From Azorinus chamasolen (lineage: Eukaryota; Mollusca; Bivalvia; Cardiida; Solecurtidae), in assembly GCA_963576725.1 (NCBI GenBank), contig OY755240.1:60946633-61010632 (forward strand): a stretch of DNA of 64,000 nucleotides. The letters run 5' to 3'. The translations under genes and the position numbers were made by a program. Under the pieces are notes generated by a model. It ran no database searches, was not told where the DNA came from, and saw nothing but the letters and a program-made list of their open reading frames with translations. Shown here piece after piece: positions 26,101 through 31,114 of the stretch. Within the stretch, counting starts at the first letter, position 1; each line of letters starts with the position of its first letter.

Positions 26101-27302
26101 AAAAAAGAGCCTAGATAGTAGATAGATACATATATAATGAATCCAAATATAATGTACAAGTATGCACCATGGCAGGTGTCCGGGGGCATGCTCTCGCAAG
26201 AAAAATTAAAATTGTGTAGTTTTTTTTTTTTTAAACCATTGTTATAAATAGAGCATTTGCTGTTATATGAGCAAATGCTCTATTTATCACAATGGTTTCA
26301 AAAGGTGACTTTTACAGAGGTGTCAAAAAGTGTCAATATGAGGAAATCGGTTAAAGCTTACATGACAAGACAAAACATTTATCAAAGCCTACTCCCTCAG
26401 CCTTCGAATTTTGTTCCAATTTGGTAATTATAATGTTTTCACCTTTTAGATTGATGTTAACCCTTTCCCTCATATAAACATGTTTTCACGCATTTGCAAA
26501 CAGAGTAGACCTAGATCAGATGGCTCCTCTAGGAGCCATCTGATCAGGGTCTGCTCTGTTTGCTTAATAGAGTTTGATAGAGCTGATTCTTTACTTTCTA
26601 AAATGTCTACAATACCGGTATTGTATATGTACTTTCCTTATATCATTATAACTATTTTGCCCATGAATATTCACTAGGTATTGAAATTTGTAATAAACAC
26701 AGAACAGGGAAAGGGTTAAGCAGGTGCGTGAGTGTGTATCGCTAGTACAGTGCTCCCTCCCTACAACGGCCCTCTCAATAACGATTCCCTCCTTACAACA
26801 ACGCATGTCACTGTTTCCGAAACAACAAGGCTCCAGAAACAACTTTTTTCCATCGTATTTTCTTTATGCCTCCATCAAACCCTATGTTGTGACCACTCTT
26901 TAGAATCGTCACTCTGTGACGATTCTAAAGAGTGGTCACAACATAGGGTTTGATGGAGGCGTAACGGATTTAGTTCTCGAAATACACCTTATCTGGGGAT
27001 CTGCAAACAAGCTAATTATGTTTGATTTTCCCTCCCTATAACAACTCCCTCTGAACAACACATACAATCTTCGTATCCTAAAGGGTGTCGTTGTAGAGAG
27101 GGAGCACTGTAACACAACTGGCCAGGTTCAATGGAATTTGTGGTAACTGACCTTGACAGAAGTACCATACCTGTTTAGTTCCATTCAAAAATCCATCAAT
27201 AAGATCTTGCGGTACATCCTTGGGTATTGATTCCAATGATGGGGAAGCCGCAGGCTCATCTGTTGGGCGGGGAGTGAGCCCAGGAATATATCTCTGAGCC
27301 AT
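1907..27302 (-). CDS. ADAD-like protein: two dsRBDs plus inactive ADAR-type deaminase domain (13 exons, 634 aa)
   Basis: Thirteen GT/AG-bounded coding exons join with matching phases into 1,905 nt (634 residues plus stop): 27302-27171, 25811-25583, 24693-24656, 23007-22868, 21760-21640, 20426-20276, 18014-17885, 11299-11138, 9142-9122, 5478-5369, 4192-4007, 3280-3052, 2162-1907. Two dsRNA-binding domains (about residues 45-112 and 152-218) precede an ADAR deaminase fold (about 270-620) with landmarks such as [23 protein letters not shown] and SRLCK. The active site is damaged: the HAE motif of ADARs reads YAL (303-305) and the PCGD cysteine is Thr359; only the MSCSDK cysteine (442) remains. 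Known family: ADAD1/ADAD2 (Tenr) are editing-dead germline RNA-binding relatives of ADAR. Inference: an RNA-binding pseudo-deaminase. Two dsRBDs, rather than one as I recall for vertebrate ADADs, leave open a decayed ADAR origin. Confidence 0.92.
2188..2326. repeat. MITE-D copy
   Basis: Left terminus ACAGTAAAAACCCTCT followed by the TTAATGCAGG/CCTGCATTAA inverted repeat with a GCTCCTTTTGGAGC apex; the right terminus abuts a family A copy. Confidence 0.7.
2326..2579. repeat. MITE-A copy
   Basis: Palindrome from about 2365 to 2432 centred on GGCTCCTATAGGAGCC; ends AAAGGGTTGA. Degenerate family C and D fragments fill 2655-2870. Confidence 0.75.
3052..3280 (-). CDS. ADAD-like gene, exon 12
   Basis: Encodes [15 protein letters not shown] and [19 protein letters not shown], matching the ADAR HLSRA and NWxxGDxxxEVI blocks. 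Acceptor TTCACAG, donor ACGG/GTATGT, phase 2. Confidence 0.93.
3308..3499. repeat. MITE-C hairpin
   Basis: Family C: ~190 bp hairpin with arms CAGAGGTCCAGATAAGATGC...CCAAACCCTATGTTGTGACC-type and apex AATTGTCTCGAAGAG. It lies beside exon 12 in intron 11-12. Confidence 0.75.
4007..4192 (-). CDS. ADAD-like gene, exon 11 (MSCSDK and WNVLGIQG blocks)
   Basis: Carries the most diagnostic ADAR-family blocks: [20 protein letters not shown] and [13 protein letters not shown]. The MSCSDK cysteine, a zinc ligand in ADARs, is retained (Cys442). Acceptor GTGACAG, donor CTAG/GTAAAC. Confidence 0.95.
4227..4476. repeat. MITE-A copy, TTAA-bounded
   Basis: TTAACCCTTTCCTCC to AGTAAAGGGTTAA, 250 bp, hairpin about 4372-4440. 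Confidence 0.85.
4535..4763. repeat. MITE-A copy
   Basis: Opposite orientation to its neighbour; hairpin about 4576-4643; right end GGGAAAGGGTA. Confidence 0.75.
5091..5222. repeat. MITE-D relative with full termini
   Basis: ACAGTAAAACCTCTC at the left and GAGAGGTTTTACTGT at the right, 132 bp in all, with TA at both edges. Termini of the form CAGTAxAxCCTCTxTATAACG resemble pogo/Tigger-type inverted repeats; that assignment is inference. Confidence 0.75.
5369..5478 (-). CDS. ADAD-like gene, exon 10
   Basis: Encodes [20 protein letters not shown] and [10 protein letters not shown], a family-specific insertion before the MSCSDK block. Acceptor GTTTTCAG, donor GAAG/GTAACA, phase 1. Confidence 0.85.
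5760..6010. repeat. Fragment of the 'GACCTTGA' tandem-repeat element
   Basis: Shares the ends of the larger copy at 11.58-12.44 kb: GAAACACTA start, CAGCTTCATGA motif, GACAGACAAACAGACTGACT and a terminal inverted TATGCCCC/GGGGGCATA pair. Confidence 0.5.
6031..6202. repeat. MITE-C hairpin
   Basis: Arms CCTATGTTTGACCACTCTTT / AAAGAGTAGTCACATCATAG; diverged. Confidence 0.7.
6315..6838. repeat. Two MITE-A copies (6315-6565, 6600-6838)
   Basis: The first is 251 bp, bounded by TTAA on both sides, with a perfect GATCAGATGGCTCC / GGAGCCATCTGATC hairpin. The second is 239 bp with a decayed right hairpin arm. Confidence 0.85.
6885..6945. repeat. 3' end fragment of the 'gagggcc' element family
   Basis: GAGCACTCTGTGCTCAGGTGAGCTAAA, here split as GAGCACTCTGTGCTC plus GGTGAGCTAAA, is the same terminal hairpin found at 15.71-15.75 kb. 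Confidence 0.55.
7161..7410. repeat. MITE-A copy, TTAA-bounded
   Basis: 250 bp; hairpin near 7302-7371. A further hairpin remnant of the same kind follows at about 7450-7530. Confidence 0.85.
7749..7767 (+). repeat. Poly(G) run of 19
   Basis: Uninterrupted G tract in an intron; length is likely unstable and error-prone in assemblies. Confidence 0.9.
8067..8314. repeat. MITE-A copy
   Basis: TTAACCCTTTCCTTC to GGGAAAGGGCTAA; hairpin about 8110-8172. Confidence 0.75.
8788..9078. repeat. MITE-H copy ('TCGAAC' element)
   Basis: Inverted termini CAGATGAACTTCGATATC and ATAGAAGTTCAACTG with several TCGAACT/GGATAACTCGAA subterminal repeats. A second copy is at 45.82-46.14 kb. An apparent reading frame here is repeat-derived. 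Confidence 0.75.
9122..9142 (-). CDS. ADAD-like gene, exon 9 (21 nt microexon)
   Basis: Lies between TTTCAG and GTTTGT and encodes the residues around MIQQPES. It keeps the frame between exons 8 and 10; without it the flanking phases (2 and 2-in) also match, so it could be skipped in frame (21 nt is a multiple of three). Confidence 0.7.
9150..9950. other. Intron sequence with degenerate repeat, no gene seen
   Basis: Contains weakly repeated phrases such as AAAGGTCATAAGTCTTGTGT and AAGGGACATAATCCTGGTGT, typical of degenerate tandem repeats seen elsewhere in this window (24.0 and 29.3-29.7 kb). No coding signal. Confidence 0.5.
10347..10595. repeat. MITE-A copy, TTAA-bounded
   Basis: 249 bp, hairpin about 10384-10452 with apex GGCTCCTAACGGAGCC. 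Confidence 0.85.
10766..11001. repeat. MITE-A copy
   Basis: TTAACACTTTACTCCATAAA to GGAGTAAGGGGTTA; apex GCACCTGCAGGTGC. Confidence 0.7.
11138..11299 (-). CDS. ADAD-like gene, exon 8 (deaminase core, PCGD replaced by PTGD)
   Basis: Encodes [10 protein letters not shown] and [18 protein letters not shown]. In ADARs the equivalent LYISTxPCGD supplies a zinc-ligand Cys; here it is Thr359. Acceptor GATTTAG, donor ACAT/GTAAGT. Confidence 0.9.
11348..11542. repeat. MITE-D copy
   Basis: CAGTAAACCCCTTCAATGCG at the left, its inverted counterpart CGCATTACTTGGGTTCTTCTG at the right is split by mutations; internal TTAATGCAGGATGAAAGTTA hairpin. Confidence 0.75.
11590..12435. repeat. Degenerate tandem repeat (~130-165 bp unit, about five units) with DR1-like motifs
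   Basis: Units repeat TGACCTTTGACCCTGAAGGA, CAGCTTCATGAGATAC and AAAAGTTATGACCAATGTTA. TGACCTTTGACCC, at 11619, 11758 and 12069, is the complement of the DR1 sequence GGGTCAAAGGTCA bound by RXR/HNF4-type nuclear receptors. The array ends in an inverted TGCCCCCAGATC/GATCTGGGGTGCA pair. Confidence 0.75.
12478..12617. repeat. MITE-C half (one arm only)
   Basis: Left arm and apex ATCGTCTCAAAGAGACAATT present; the complementary right arm is deleted. Confidence 0.6.
12895..13087. repeat. MITE-E copy, TTAA-bounded
   Basis: TTAACCCTTCGCTTGC to GAGAAGGGTTAA, 193 bp; hairpin GACAGCTCCTGCAGGAGCTGTC inside AGTAAATAGTG arms (the palindrome spans about 12936-13002). Confidence 0.85.
13094..15748. mobile_element. 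Tandem-repeat-cored element ('gagggcc' family), about 15 units of ~165 bp
   Basis: Starts AACAAGAGGGCCAGAATGGC and ends with the hairpin AGCTCACCCTGAGCAC...GTGCTCTGGTGAGCTAAA. Between them a ~165 bp unit (TTTCACTATTTGTTTCTATT, GGGGCCAATTTTGACC, GCCATAATTTATATAAC, CAAATATGAAAGCTGAG) repeats. Related starts without the tandem core are at 49.57 and 55.98 kb. The small open frames inside recur on both strands with the repeat and are not genes. Class is uncertain: no transposase and no clear target duplication seen. Confidence 0.8.
13290..15270 (+). repeat. 990 bp higher-order duplication inside the tandem array
   Basis: About 13290-14280 and 14280-15270 are nearly identical over six consecutive units, whereas adjacent single units differ clearly. 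A distinctive unit (GAGCGGGGCC) recurs exactly 990 bp apart. Confidence 0.85.
16300..16575. repeat. Minisatellite, ~29 bp unit, about nine copies
   Basis: Unit GTGTAGACCCTGATCAGTAC plus TGTCAGATA. The TAGACCCTGATCAG segment equals an arm of the family A hairpin. Looser versions of the same phrase start at about 15980. Confidence 0.85.
16580..17200. other. Intron sequence, no gene seen
   Basis: AT-rich sequence with scattered MITE end fragments (AACAGGGAAAGGGTTAA near 16945, a family B tail near 16990-17032). Nothing else supported. Confidence 0.5.
17202..17288. repeat. Perfect palindrome, ~42 bp arms and 3 nt loop
   Basis: ATATCGAGGGCTTGGTGCAA ... TTGCACCAAGCCCTCGATAT with arms continuing to CCTTCAC-AAA-GTGAAGG at the centre. 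No mismatch seen. Confidence 0.9.
17293..17518. repeat. Truncated MITE-C joined to truncated MITE-A
   Basis: 17293-17370 is one family C arm; at 17371 it gives way at TTAA to a family A copy that itself stops near 17518 inside TCTAAAAG. 17520-17884 has no recognised feature; an open frame there lacks coding support. Confidence 0.6.
17885..18014 (-). CDS. ADAD-like gene, exon 7 (deaminase core, HAE replaced by YAL)
   Basis: Encodes [12 protein letters not shown], then [13 protein letters not shown] where active ADARs have DCHAEIVARRSLL. The zinc-binding His and proton-shuttling Glu of ADARs are Tyr303 and Leu305 here, read directly from the sequence. Donor CAA/GTAAGT. Confidence 0.92.
18108..18332. 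repeat. MITE-A copy
   Basis: AACCCTTTCCCTGTTCTA to GAGGGAAAGGGTTAA; hairpin about 18236-18290. A truncated relative follows at 18375-18560. Confidence 0.8.
18918..19112. repeat. MITE-D copy
   Basis: AGTAAAATCCCTCAAACCGG left end; TGCAGGGTGAAAGTCATGC / GCATGACTTCCACCCTGCA arms around AAAGCTCCTCTAGGAGTTTT. Confidence 0.75.
19408..19743. repeat. MITE-C hairpin with right arm tandemly triplicated
   Basis: A complete hairpin (19408-19602) is followed by two further ~73 bp head-to-tail copies of its right arm (GCGGTCACAGTATAGGGTTT ... TATCTGTAGCTCT), ending at about 19743. Confidence 0.85.
19870..20073. repeat. MITE-A copy
   Basis: TAATCCTTTCCTCCAC to AGGGAAAGGGTTAA, hairpin diverged. Confidence 0.7.
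20276..20426 (-). CDS. ADAD-like gene, exon 6
   Basis: Fifty codons beginning LYEELTKE; a helical linker that leads into the deaminase domain ([11 protein letters not shown] at its end corresponds to the first deaminase strand). Acceptor TTGTAG, donor GGAG/GTAGGA, phase 1. Confidence 0.88.
20478..20947. repeat. MITE-C hairpin interrupted by MITE-E at a TTAA
   Basis: The family C left arm (CAGAGTTCCATATAAGATG, 20480) stops at TTAA and resumes after 20753 with ACTATTTTCAAGTATAACTT. The 35 bp after the junction is itself duplicated. Confidence 0.8.
20504..20753. repeat. MITE-E copy nested in MITE-C, TTAA target duplication
   Basis: TTAACCCTTCGCTTGC to GAGAAGGGTTAA; TTAA on both sides. Hairpin apex GACAGCTCCTGCAGGAGCCG. 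Confidence 0.88.
20970..21629. repeat. Cluster of MITE-A copies (20970-21236, 21297-21359 remnant, 21356-21629)
   Basis: The remnant and the last copy share one TTAA at 21356-21359, i.e. head-to-tail abutment through a single target tetranucleotide. Confidence 0.75.
21640..21760 (-). CDS. ADAD-like gene, exon 5 (end of second dsRBD)
   Basis: Continues the domain with FVAKVYIGG and the terminal [15 protein letters not shown] helix. Acceptor GATCAG, donor CTG/GTCAGT; ends in phase 0. Confidence 0.9.
22205..22392. repeat. MITE-D copy with both termini
   Basis: CAGTAAAGCCTCTCTATAAC / TATAGAGAGGTTTTACTG, TA on both sides, 188 bp. Best-preserved example of family D. Confidence 0.85.
22400..22830. 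other. Intron sequence with repeat fragments, no gene seen
   Basis: AACAAGAGCCATGTGAGGCG resembles a dispersed repeat start; a GATCCAGATCAG...CTCATCAGGATCCAAAC partial palindrome follows at about 22685-22735. Confidence 0.45.
22868..23007 (-). CDS. ADAD-like gene, exon 4 (start of second dsRBD)
   Basis: Acceptor AATCAG, donor TCGG/GTAGGT. Encodes a proline/lysine linker and then [17 protein letters not shown], the first helix and strand of a second dsRBD. Ends in phase 2. Confidence 0.9.
23650..23834. repeat. MITE-C hairpin
   Basis: Arms GAGGTCCGG...CACTGTGATCACTC and GAGTGGTCACAGTATATGG; apex CTGTCTCTTTGAGAC. Confidence 0.75.
24414..24630. repeat. MITE-A copy
   Basis: TTAACCGTTTACTCC to GGAGTAAAGGGTC; lies next to exon 3 of the ADAD-like gene. 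Right hairpin arm shortened. Confidence 0.75.
24656..24693 (-). CDS. ADAD-like gene, exon 3 (38 nt linker exon)
   Basis: Short exon between a TTTCAG acceptor and a GTATGT donor. It takes one base from exon 2 and adds 13 codons ([13 protein letters not shown]), the linker between the two dsRBDs. Its support is the exact phase match on both sides. Confidence 0.8.
24796..25006. repeat. MITE-B copy, TTAA-bounded
   Basis: TTAACCCATTACCTCAT to GAGGGAATGGGTTAA, 211 bp, hairpin ATAGAGCATTTGCTCCTATA and complement (about 24906-24956). A family C remnant follows at 25012-25120. Confidence 0.88.
25406..25548. repeat. MITE-D copy
   Basis: AGTAAAAACCCTCTAAACTGG left end; GCAGGGTGAAAGTCATGC arm with AAAGCTCCTAGAGGAGC apex. 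It sits ~35 bp from exon 2. Confidence 0.7.
25583..25811 (-). CDS. ADAD-like gene, exon 2 (first dsRNA-binding domain)
   Basis: Acceptor TTTTTTCAG, donor GGAG/GTGAGG. Starts PISALMEF, the hallmark first helix of a dsRBD, followed by the beta strands and the C-terminal [13 protein letters not shown] helix whose KKxAK lysines contact RNA in characterised dsRBDs. Ends in phase 1. Confidence 0.93.
26190..26355. repeat. MITE-B copy, left end lost
   Basis: T-rich junction, then AACCATTGTTATAAATAGAG hairpin, right end GAGGAAATCGGTTAA. 25820-26180 upstream shows nothing recognisable. Confidence 0.7.
26457..26719. repeat. MITE-A copy, TTAA-bounded
   Basis: 263 bp; hairpin about 26496-26563, apex GGCTCCTCTAGGAGCC. 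Confidence 0.88.
26747..27110. repeat. MITE-J with a nested MITE-C hairpin
   Basis: Inverted termini CAGTGCTCCCTCCCTACAACG-type (left) and CGTTGTAGAGAGGGAGCACTG (right, last 20 shown as GTTGTAGAGAGGGAGCACTG), with TA on both sides. The family C hairpin occupies about 26850-27000. TA plus CAGTG termini suggest a Tc1/mariner-superfamily (pogo-like) origin. Confidence 0.75.
27171..27302 (-). CDS. ADAD-like gene, coding exon 1
   Basis: Forty-four codons from the ATG at 27302, proline- and serine-rich, ending NGTKQ in phase 0 before a GTATGG donor. This is the first in-frame Met after the acceptor-like site and the only start consistent with the exon joins. Confidence 0.85.
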
Positions 27303-27323
27303 TCTACTTCAGTGAACTACTTC
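27303..27323 (-). other. Possible 5' UTR segment after a leader intron
   Basis: Immediately upstream of the ATG on the minus strand a pyrimidine-poor but acceptable acceptor (ATTTCAG, ending at 27324) would leave a 21 nt untranslated stretch. A non-coding first exon further upstream is therefore likely; I could not locate it. Confidence 0.4.
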
Positions 27324-27374
27324 CTGAAATATTTTCCCACTACAAAACAATAAGAAATGATAGAATTTCATGTA

Positions 27375-27553
27375 AATGTATAGCCCATTCCCCCATAGGC
27401 TATAATTAGATCGAACTTCTTTGAATAAATCTATTGAAAAGGAGCATTTACTACAAAAAAGTATTTTTTTAGAACTGTGTAGATTTCACTATGGTTTCTA
27501 AAAGTGACTTTTACAGAGGCATCACAATGTGTCAATATGAGGGAATGGGTCAA
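27375..27553. repeat. MITE-B copy lacking its central hairpin
   Basis: GCCCATTCCCCCATAGGC start and GAGGGAATGGGTCAAG end are present, but the sequence passes from GAACTGTGTAGATTTC directly to ACTATGGTTTC; both palindrome arms are gone. Confidence 0.7.
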
Positions 27554-27564
27554 GACAATCAAGT

Positions 27565-27719
27565 CAGGGTTTTCCCCTGACCCCTTCAAAAAGTCCAATT
27601 TAAGGGTCCTCTTGACCCCCTCAATATAAAGTAAAGAACAGACCCTCTCAATTTTGAGGGTCACTTGTAAAATGTAAGGGTCATTTCAATAGCAATAGGG
27701 GGTCAGGGAAAATCCTGAA
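27565..27719. repeat. MITE-K, short inverted repeat element
   Basis: Termini TCAGGGTTTTCCCCTGACCC and GGGGGTCAGGGAAAATCCTGA (last 19: GGGTCAGGGAAAATCCTGA). Confidence 0.65.
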
Positions 27720-27839
27720 AGTTCATTGATATTCTGACACAAAACGGGCTGTGAAGGCCCTATATTGTTCACCTGAGTACATAGGCAATGTGAGTGGTCA
27801 CAAAGATGAAAGTTTATCAATGATCACTATAGATGACGG

Positions 27840-28031
27840 CAGAGCTACAGATAAATGTGCATACTCAGATACTAAAATCGTCATTTCTCCACAAACCCTA
27901 TGTTGTGACCACTCTTTAGAATCGTCTTGAAGAGACTAGTTTAAAGAGTGGTCATAACATAGGTTTTGGTGGAGACATAAAGGAGTTTTTCTTGAAAACG
28001 TTTTAATTTACGCATCTTATCTGGACCTCTG
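27840..28031. repeat. MITE-C hairpin
   Basis: CAGAGCTACAGATAAATGTG to CATCTTATCTGGACCTCTG; complete 190 bp form showing both family termini. Confidence 0.82.
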
Positions 28032-28105
28032 TGACGGAGAAGGGATCCCTACTTGTAACCCAACATATATACAGTATGCGAAACAAGCACAATGGCCTGA
28101 ATATT

Positions 28106-28431
28106 TTAACCCTTTACTCCATAAATACGCCTTTCTATGCCATATAGCAAACAGAGCAGACACAGATCAGACAGCTCCAATAGGAGCTGTCTGATCAGGG
28201 TTTGCTCTGTTTGCTTATGATATTATATAGATATGATTCTACAGTTTCTGCTGTGGCCAAAACTTCTCATGTCCATGTGCTATAATAACAATTAATCTGA
28301 TTAATATTCATTATGTTGTTATTCCTTACATGAATATTCATGGAGTAAAGGGTTAACCCTTTCCCTGTTCTGTATTTGACCGAATTATTAACAATTTGAA
28401 TATTCATTAACAAAATACATGTAGTTATAAA
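28106..28431. repeat. MITE-A copy (28106-28356) abutting a truncated second copy
   Basis: The first is 251 bp and TTAA-bounded; its right TTAA (28353-28356) is also the left TTAA of a truncated copy of the other subfamily. Confidence 0.85.
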
Positions 28432-28722
28432 GACAGTTTTCAAGGACATTTATGAAGATTTTCAAGAACTCTTTAAGTTCTTTTCAGGATTGGCCAAAAT
28501 TTAAGCACTTTTCAAGCACTTGTTTATGAAGCACTTTTCAAGGCAACCCCTGAAATTCAGGGAGTTTTCAAGGCTTTGCGAACCCTGTACTCAACAAATA
28601 TCACTATAGTACTTGAGAAAATCGGCAATGGTATTATATACCAGTTGGCATTAATGTGTTCAGTTTTCTACTGGAGACTATAGTGTCTATAATCACTAAA
28701 AATTCAGGCTAACGTCTATACA

Positions 28723-28887
28723 TTTAAGAAATGAATGACGTGCTTCCGGTGTTCATGAGGTTATGCAACGCATAGCTTTACGAGCAAAGTTAGTGAAGCC
28801 CGAAGGGCTTCACGTGAATCTTTGCTCGTAAAGCTATGCGTTGCATAACCCATGAACACTGGGAGCACGTCATTTATTTCTTATATT
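28723..28887. repeat. MITE-L near-perfect palindrome
   Basis: AAGAAATGAATGACGTGCTT ... arms meet at GAAGCCCGAAGGGCTTC. A partial second left end follows at 28914-28955. Confidence 0.8.
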
Positions 28888-29366
28888 TATATTCCATTGT
28901 ATTTCTTATATTTAAGAAATGAATGACGTGCTTCCGGTGTTCATGAGGTTATGCAACTTTCTTTTTAGAATAAGGTTATATAAGGGCGTTGCAGGGCGAA
29001 TGTAAATATTTATATATGTCTATCATATTGTCTGTCAAAATGAGAAGTGCCTGGTTTCTTCACATTTTAGAAATGTAATCATCACTCCGTGTATAATATT
29101 AATATAATTATAGTAATGTGCGGTACTTTGCAAAATGAGTTTGACAAAAAAGGTGAAATTAAAATACATTTTGTGCCTATTGAACAAACATAAATATAAT
29201 TATACAAGCAAATTTGCTCAACTGATATCCTCTGCCAATCAAGAGCTGGCCTTAGTATTTAACTGAGTTATTGACCATGCGAACAAAAAAGTTAAGGTTA
29301 TGTAAACCAACGGGCCACTACTCTGGTGTTCAAAGATCAATGTGATCTTTGTGATGGACAAATAGG

Positions 29367-29560
29367 TTAATCTATTCCCTCATATTGACGATTCTGTAAA
29401 ACCATTGTGATAGAGCATTTGCTCCTACAGGAGCAAATGCTCTATTTATCACAATGGTTTCAAACTACCAAATTCTAAAAAAAATCTCTGGTTAATGCTC
29501 CTTTTCGGTAGATTTATTCCGAGGCTGTATCTAAAAATAGCCTATGAGGTAATGCGTTAA
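29367..29560. repeat. MITE-B copy, TTAA-bounded
   Basis: TTAATCTATTCCCTCAT to GAGGTAATGCGTTAA; hairpin about 29402-29461. Confidence 0.85.
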
Positions 29561-30438
29561 CTTGAACCGTTAACTTTTTCACAAAGAAAGGGCTGTTACT
29601 CTGGTATTCCAAATTAAATCAATCTGAGCGATACTTGCTGTCCTTATGCTACTTAACACTGTACACAGTTTCATAGAAAACTCCAAACTGTTTCTGAGAT
29701 ATGACACTGGTGTTGGGTTTGGTAAACTTTTTAGAAAAAATATATTTTTTCTAGTAACGGGTCAAATCGGACTAAAACCAAATCGGACCCTGGGTCAAAT
29801 CGGACCCTGGGTCAAATCGGACCATCTTTTATAATGGTAATTTATTCATACAATCTTATGTTTTCCAACTATTTTTTCTGGCAAATACCAAAGTATGATA
29901 ATAAGATGATTTTAATCATGAATTGAACATTTTTTTTATTTAAACATCTAAAGGCTTGTTTTGTGTACTTTTTAGTCTAATTACATATAACAATTTAACT
30001 TATCAATTTAAAGATAACTTCTTATTTCGCTTTTACCCGACTGCCTACATAATCCGAAACGAGGTATGAAATTCAATGTATACAATTCAGTTTAACAGTA
30101 ATCTGCAGGAAAGTGAAAATCAATTACACAATCGTCAGTTGATTAAAGTATGCCGTTTACAAATCATGACGGCAAACATTTAACACATCTTCTTTCATGG
30201 GTCAATTAATGCAACAAACGCCGACTAAAATAATCAAGCATCTCTAATTATGATCTTGTCAGTCGGTGAAGTTAATGCCGTCTAAATATACACGATCATC
30301 AAAATTAAAAAATTAAAAATATCTTCTTGCTAAAATAATATCACAACATATACTATAACTCAAGTAAATAATAAATATATACCCAATTACCTGGGCCCCG
30401 CCTAAGCAAATTTAATATTTAATTAACACCTTTTGTAT

Positions 30439-30442
30439 AAAT
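30439..30442 (+). other. Left target-site duplication AAAT
   Basis: AAAT precedes the 5' LTR and is repeated at 40023-40026 after the 3' LTR. Confidence 0.8.
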
Positions 30443-30508
30443 TGTAGTGGCTGAATGCATTCGTCCTCAGACGCGTCGTACCTTACTTAATATCTCGAGA
30501 ACCCGTCA

Positions 30509-30580
30509 ACCGGAAGTCGCTCTTGCGGAGGAGTCTGGTGATTTCGGCGGGAACTCAGAAGATTCCAGGCGCCATATTGG
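30509..30580 (+). promoter_or_regulatory. LTR promoter motifs: ETS, E2F, YY1-like
   Basis: ACCGGAAGT (30509-30517) matches the ETS consensus, GGCGGGAA (30546-30553) the E2F half-site and GCGCCATATTGG (30569-30580) the YY1 CGCCATnTT consensus. The same set recurs in the 3' LTR at +9325. All three are typical of TATA-less housekeeping or cell-cycle promoters; function is inferred from motifs only. Confidence 0.5.
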
Positions 30581-30646
30581 TCCAGCAGTGTCAGAAGATC
30601 AAGTGAATTTATATCTGTGAAAACCAGGCCTTGCAGTCGAACATCG

Positions 30647-30652
30647 GTAAGT
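30647..30652 (+). other. Consensus splice donor in the 5' LTR leader
   Basis: CATCG/GTAAGT, a perfect GTAAGT donor 50 bases before the LTR end, so within the expected R/U5 transcript leader. With the acceptor at 37261-37262 it would remove gag and pol and put the third ORF next to the leader. Confidence 0.6.
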
Positions 30653-30698
30653 AGAAACTTATTTGGTTGAATACTTAGGGTCTCCTGAGGTTCAATAT

Positions 30699-30716
30699 TG
30701 GTGGCAGCGGTTCCGG
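30699..30716 (+). other. Primer-binding site
   Basis: TGGTGGCAGCGGTTCCGG starts one base after the LTR and begins with TGG, complementary to a tRNA CCA end. I do not assign the tRNA. Confidence 0.65.
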
Positions 30717-31114
30717 ATCGAATTCATTCCGGATTTATTTGACTGAACGCTACATCGGGTTTGAAATTGTTTTTGGCCAAAATTGCCATTGCACTCGAAC
30801 CTGTTCAGTGTTGAATAAGTAGTCCATAAACGAAGGACCTTTGTACAAATACTACCTATCGAACAGATACGGTATTTTGCACGTTGGTTTTGCAGTATTT
30901 GGGCTTGAAATACTTGCCGTCGACTGTAAGTGCCAACGGTTTTTACATTGATTACGCTGCGAGAAATTTAACCGATATTTCTTATAGCATCAATCAATTT
31001 TGTTATTGATAGTATTAATTATTATCGATAACTGCCACGAGTGTTGCCTTAGTTGTGTATTGAATGTAACTTTGGTATATTCTGCTTTTGATTATTTTTG
31101 AAAAAAAAAATAAA
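30717..31114 (+). other. Untranslated leader of the retrotransposon
   Basis: About 400 bases between PBS and gag ATG with no long frame; ends in an A-rich run directly before the ATG. Expected to hold packaging signals; none identified. Confidence 0.6.

Larger units (their letters stand above)
30443..30697 (+). repeat. 5' LTR
   Basis: TGTAGTGGCTGAATGCATTC to GAGGTTCAATA, 255 bp, identical to the 3' LTR. It ends just before TTGG of the PBS. No TATA box seen in the upstream half; GC-rich with ETS-, E2F- and YY1-like motifs. Confidence 0.95.

Noticed and set aside
30699..30722. Assignment of a specific primer tRNA to the PBS
   Set aside because: The complement looks like a tRNA 3' end, but spacing is off by about one base and I cannot name the isoacceptor without a tRNA set.
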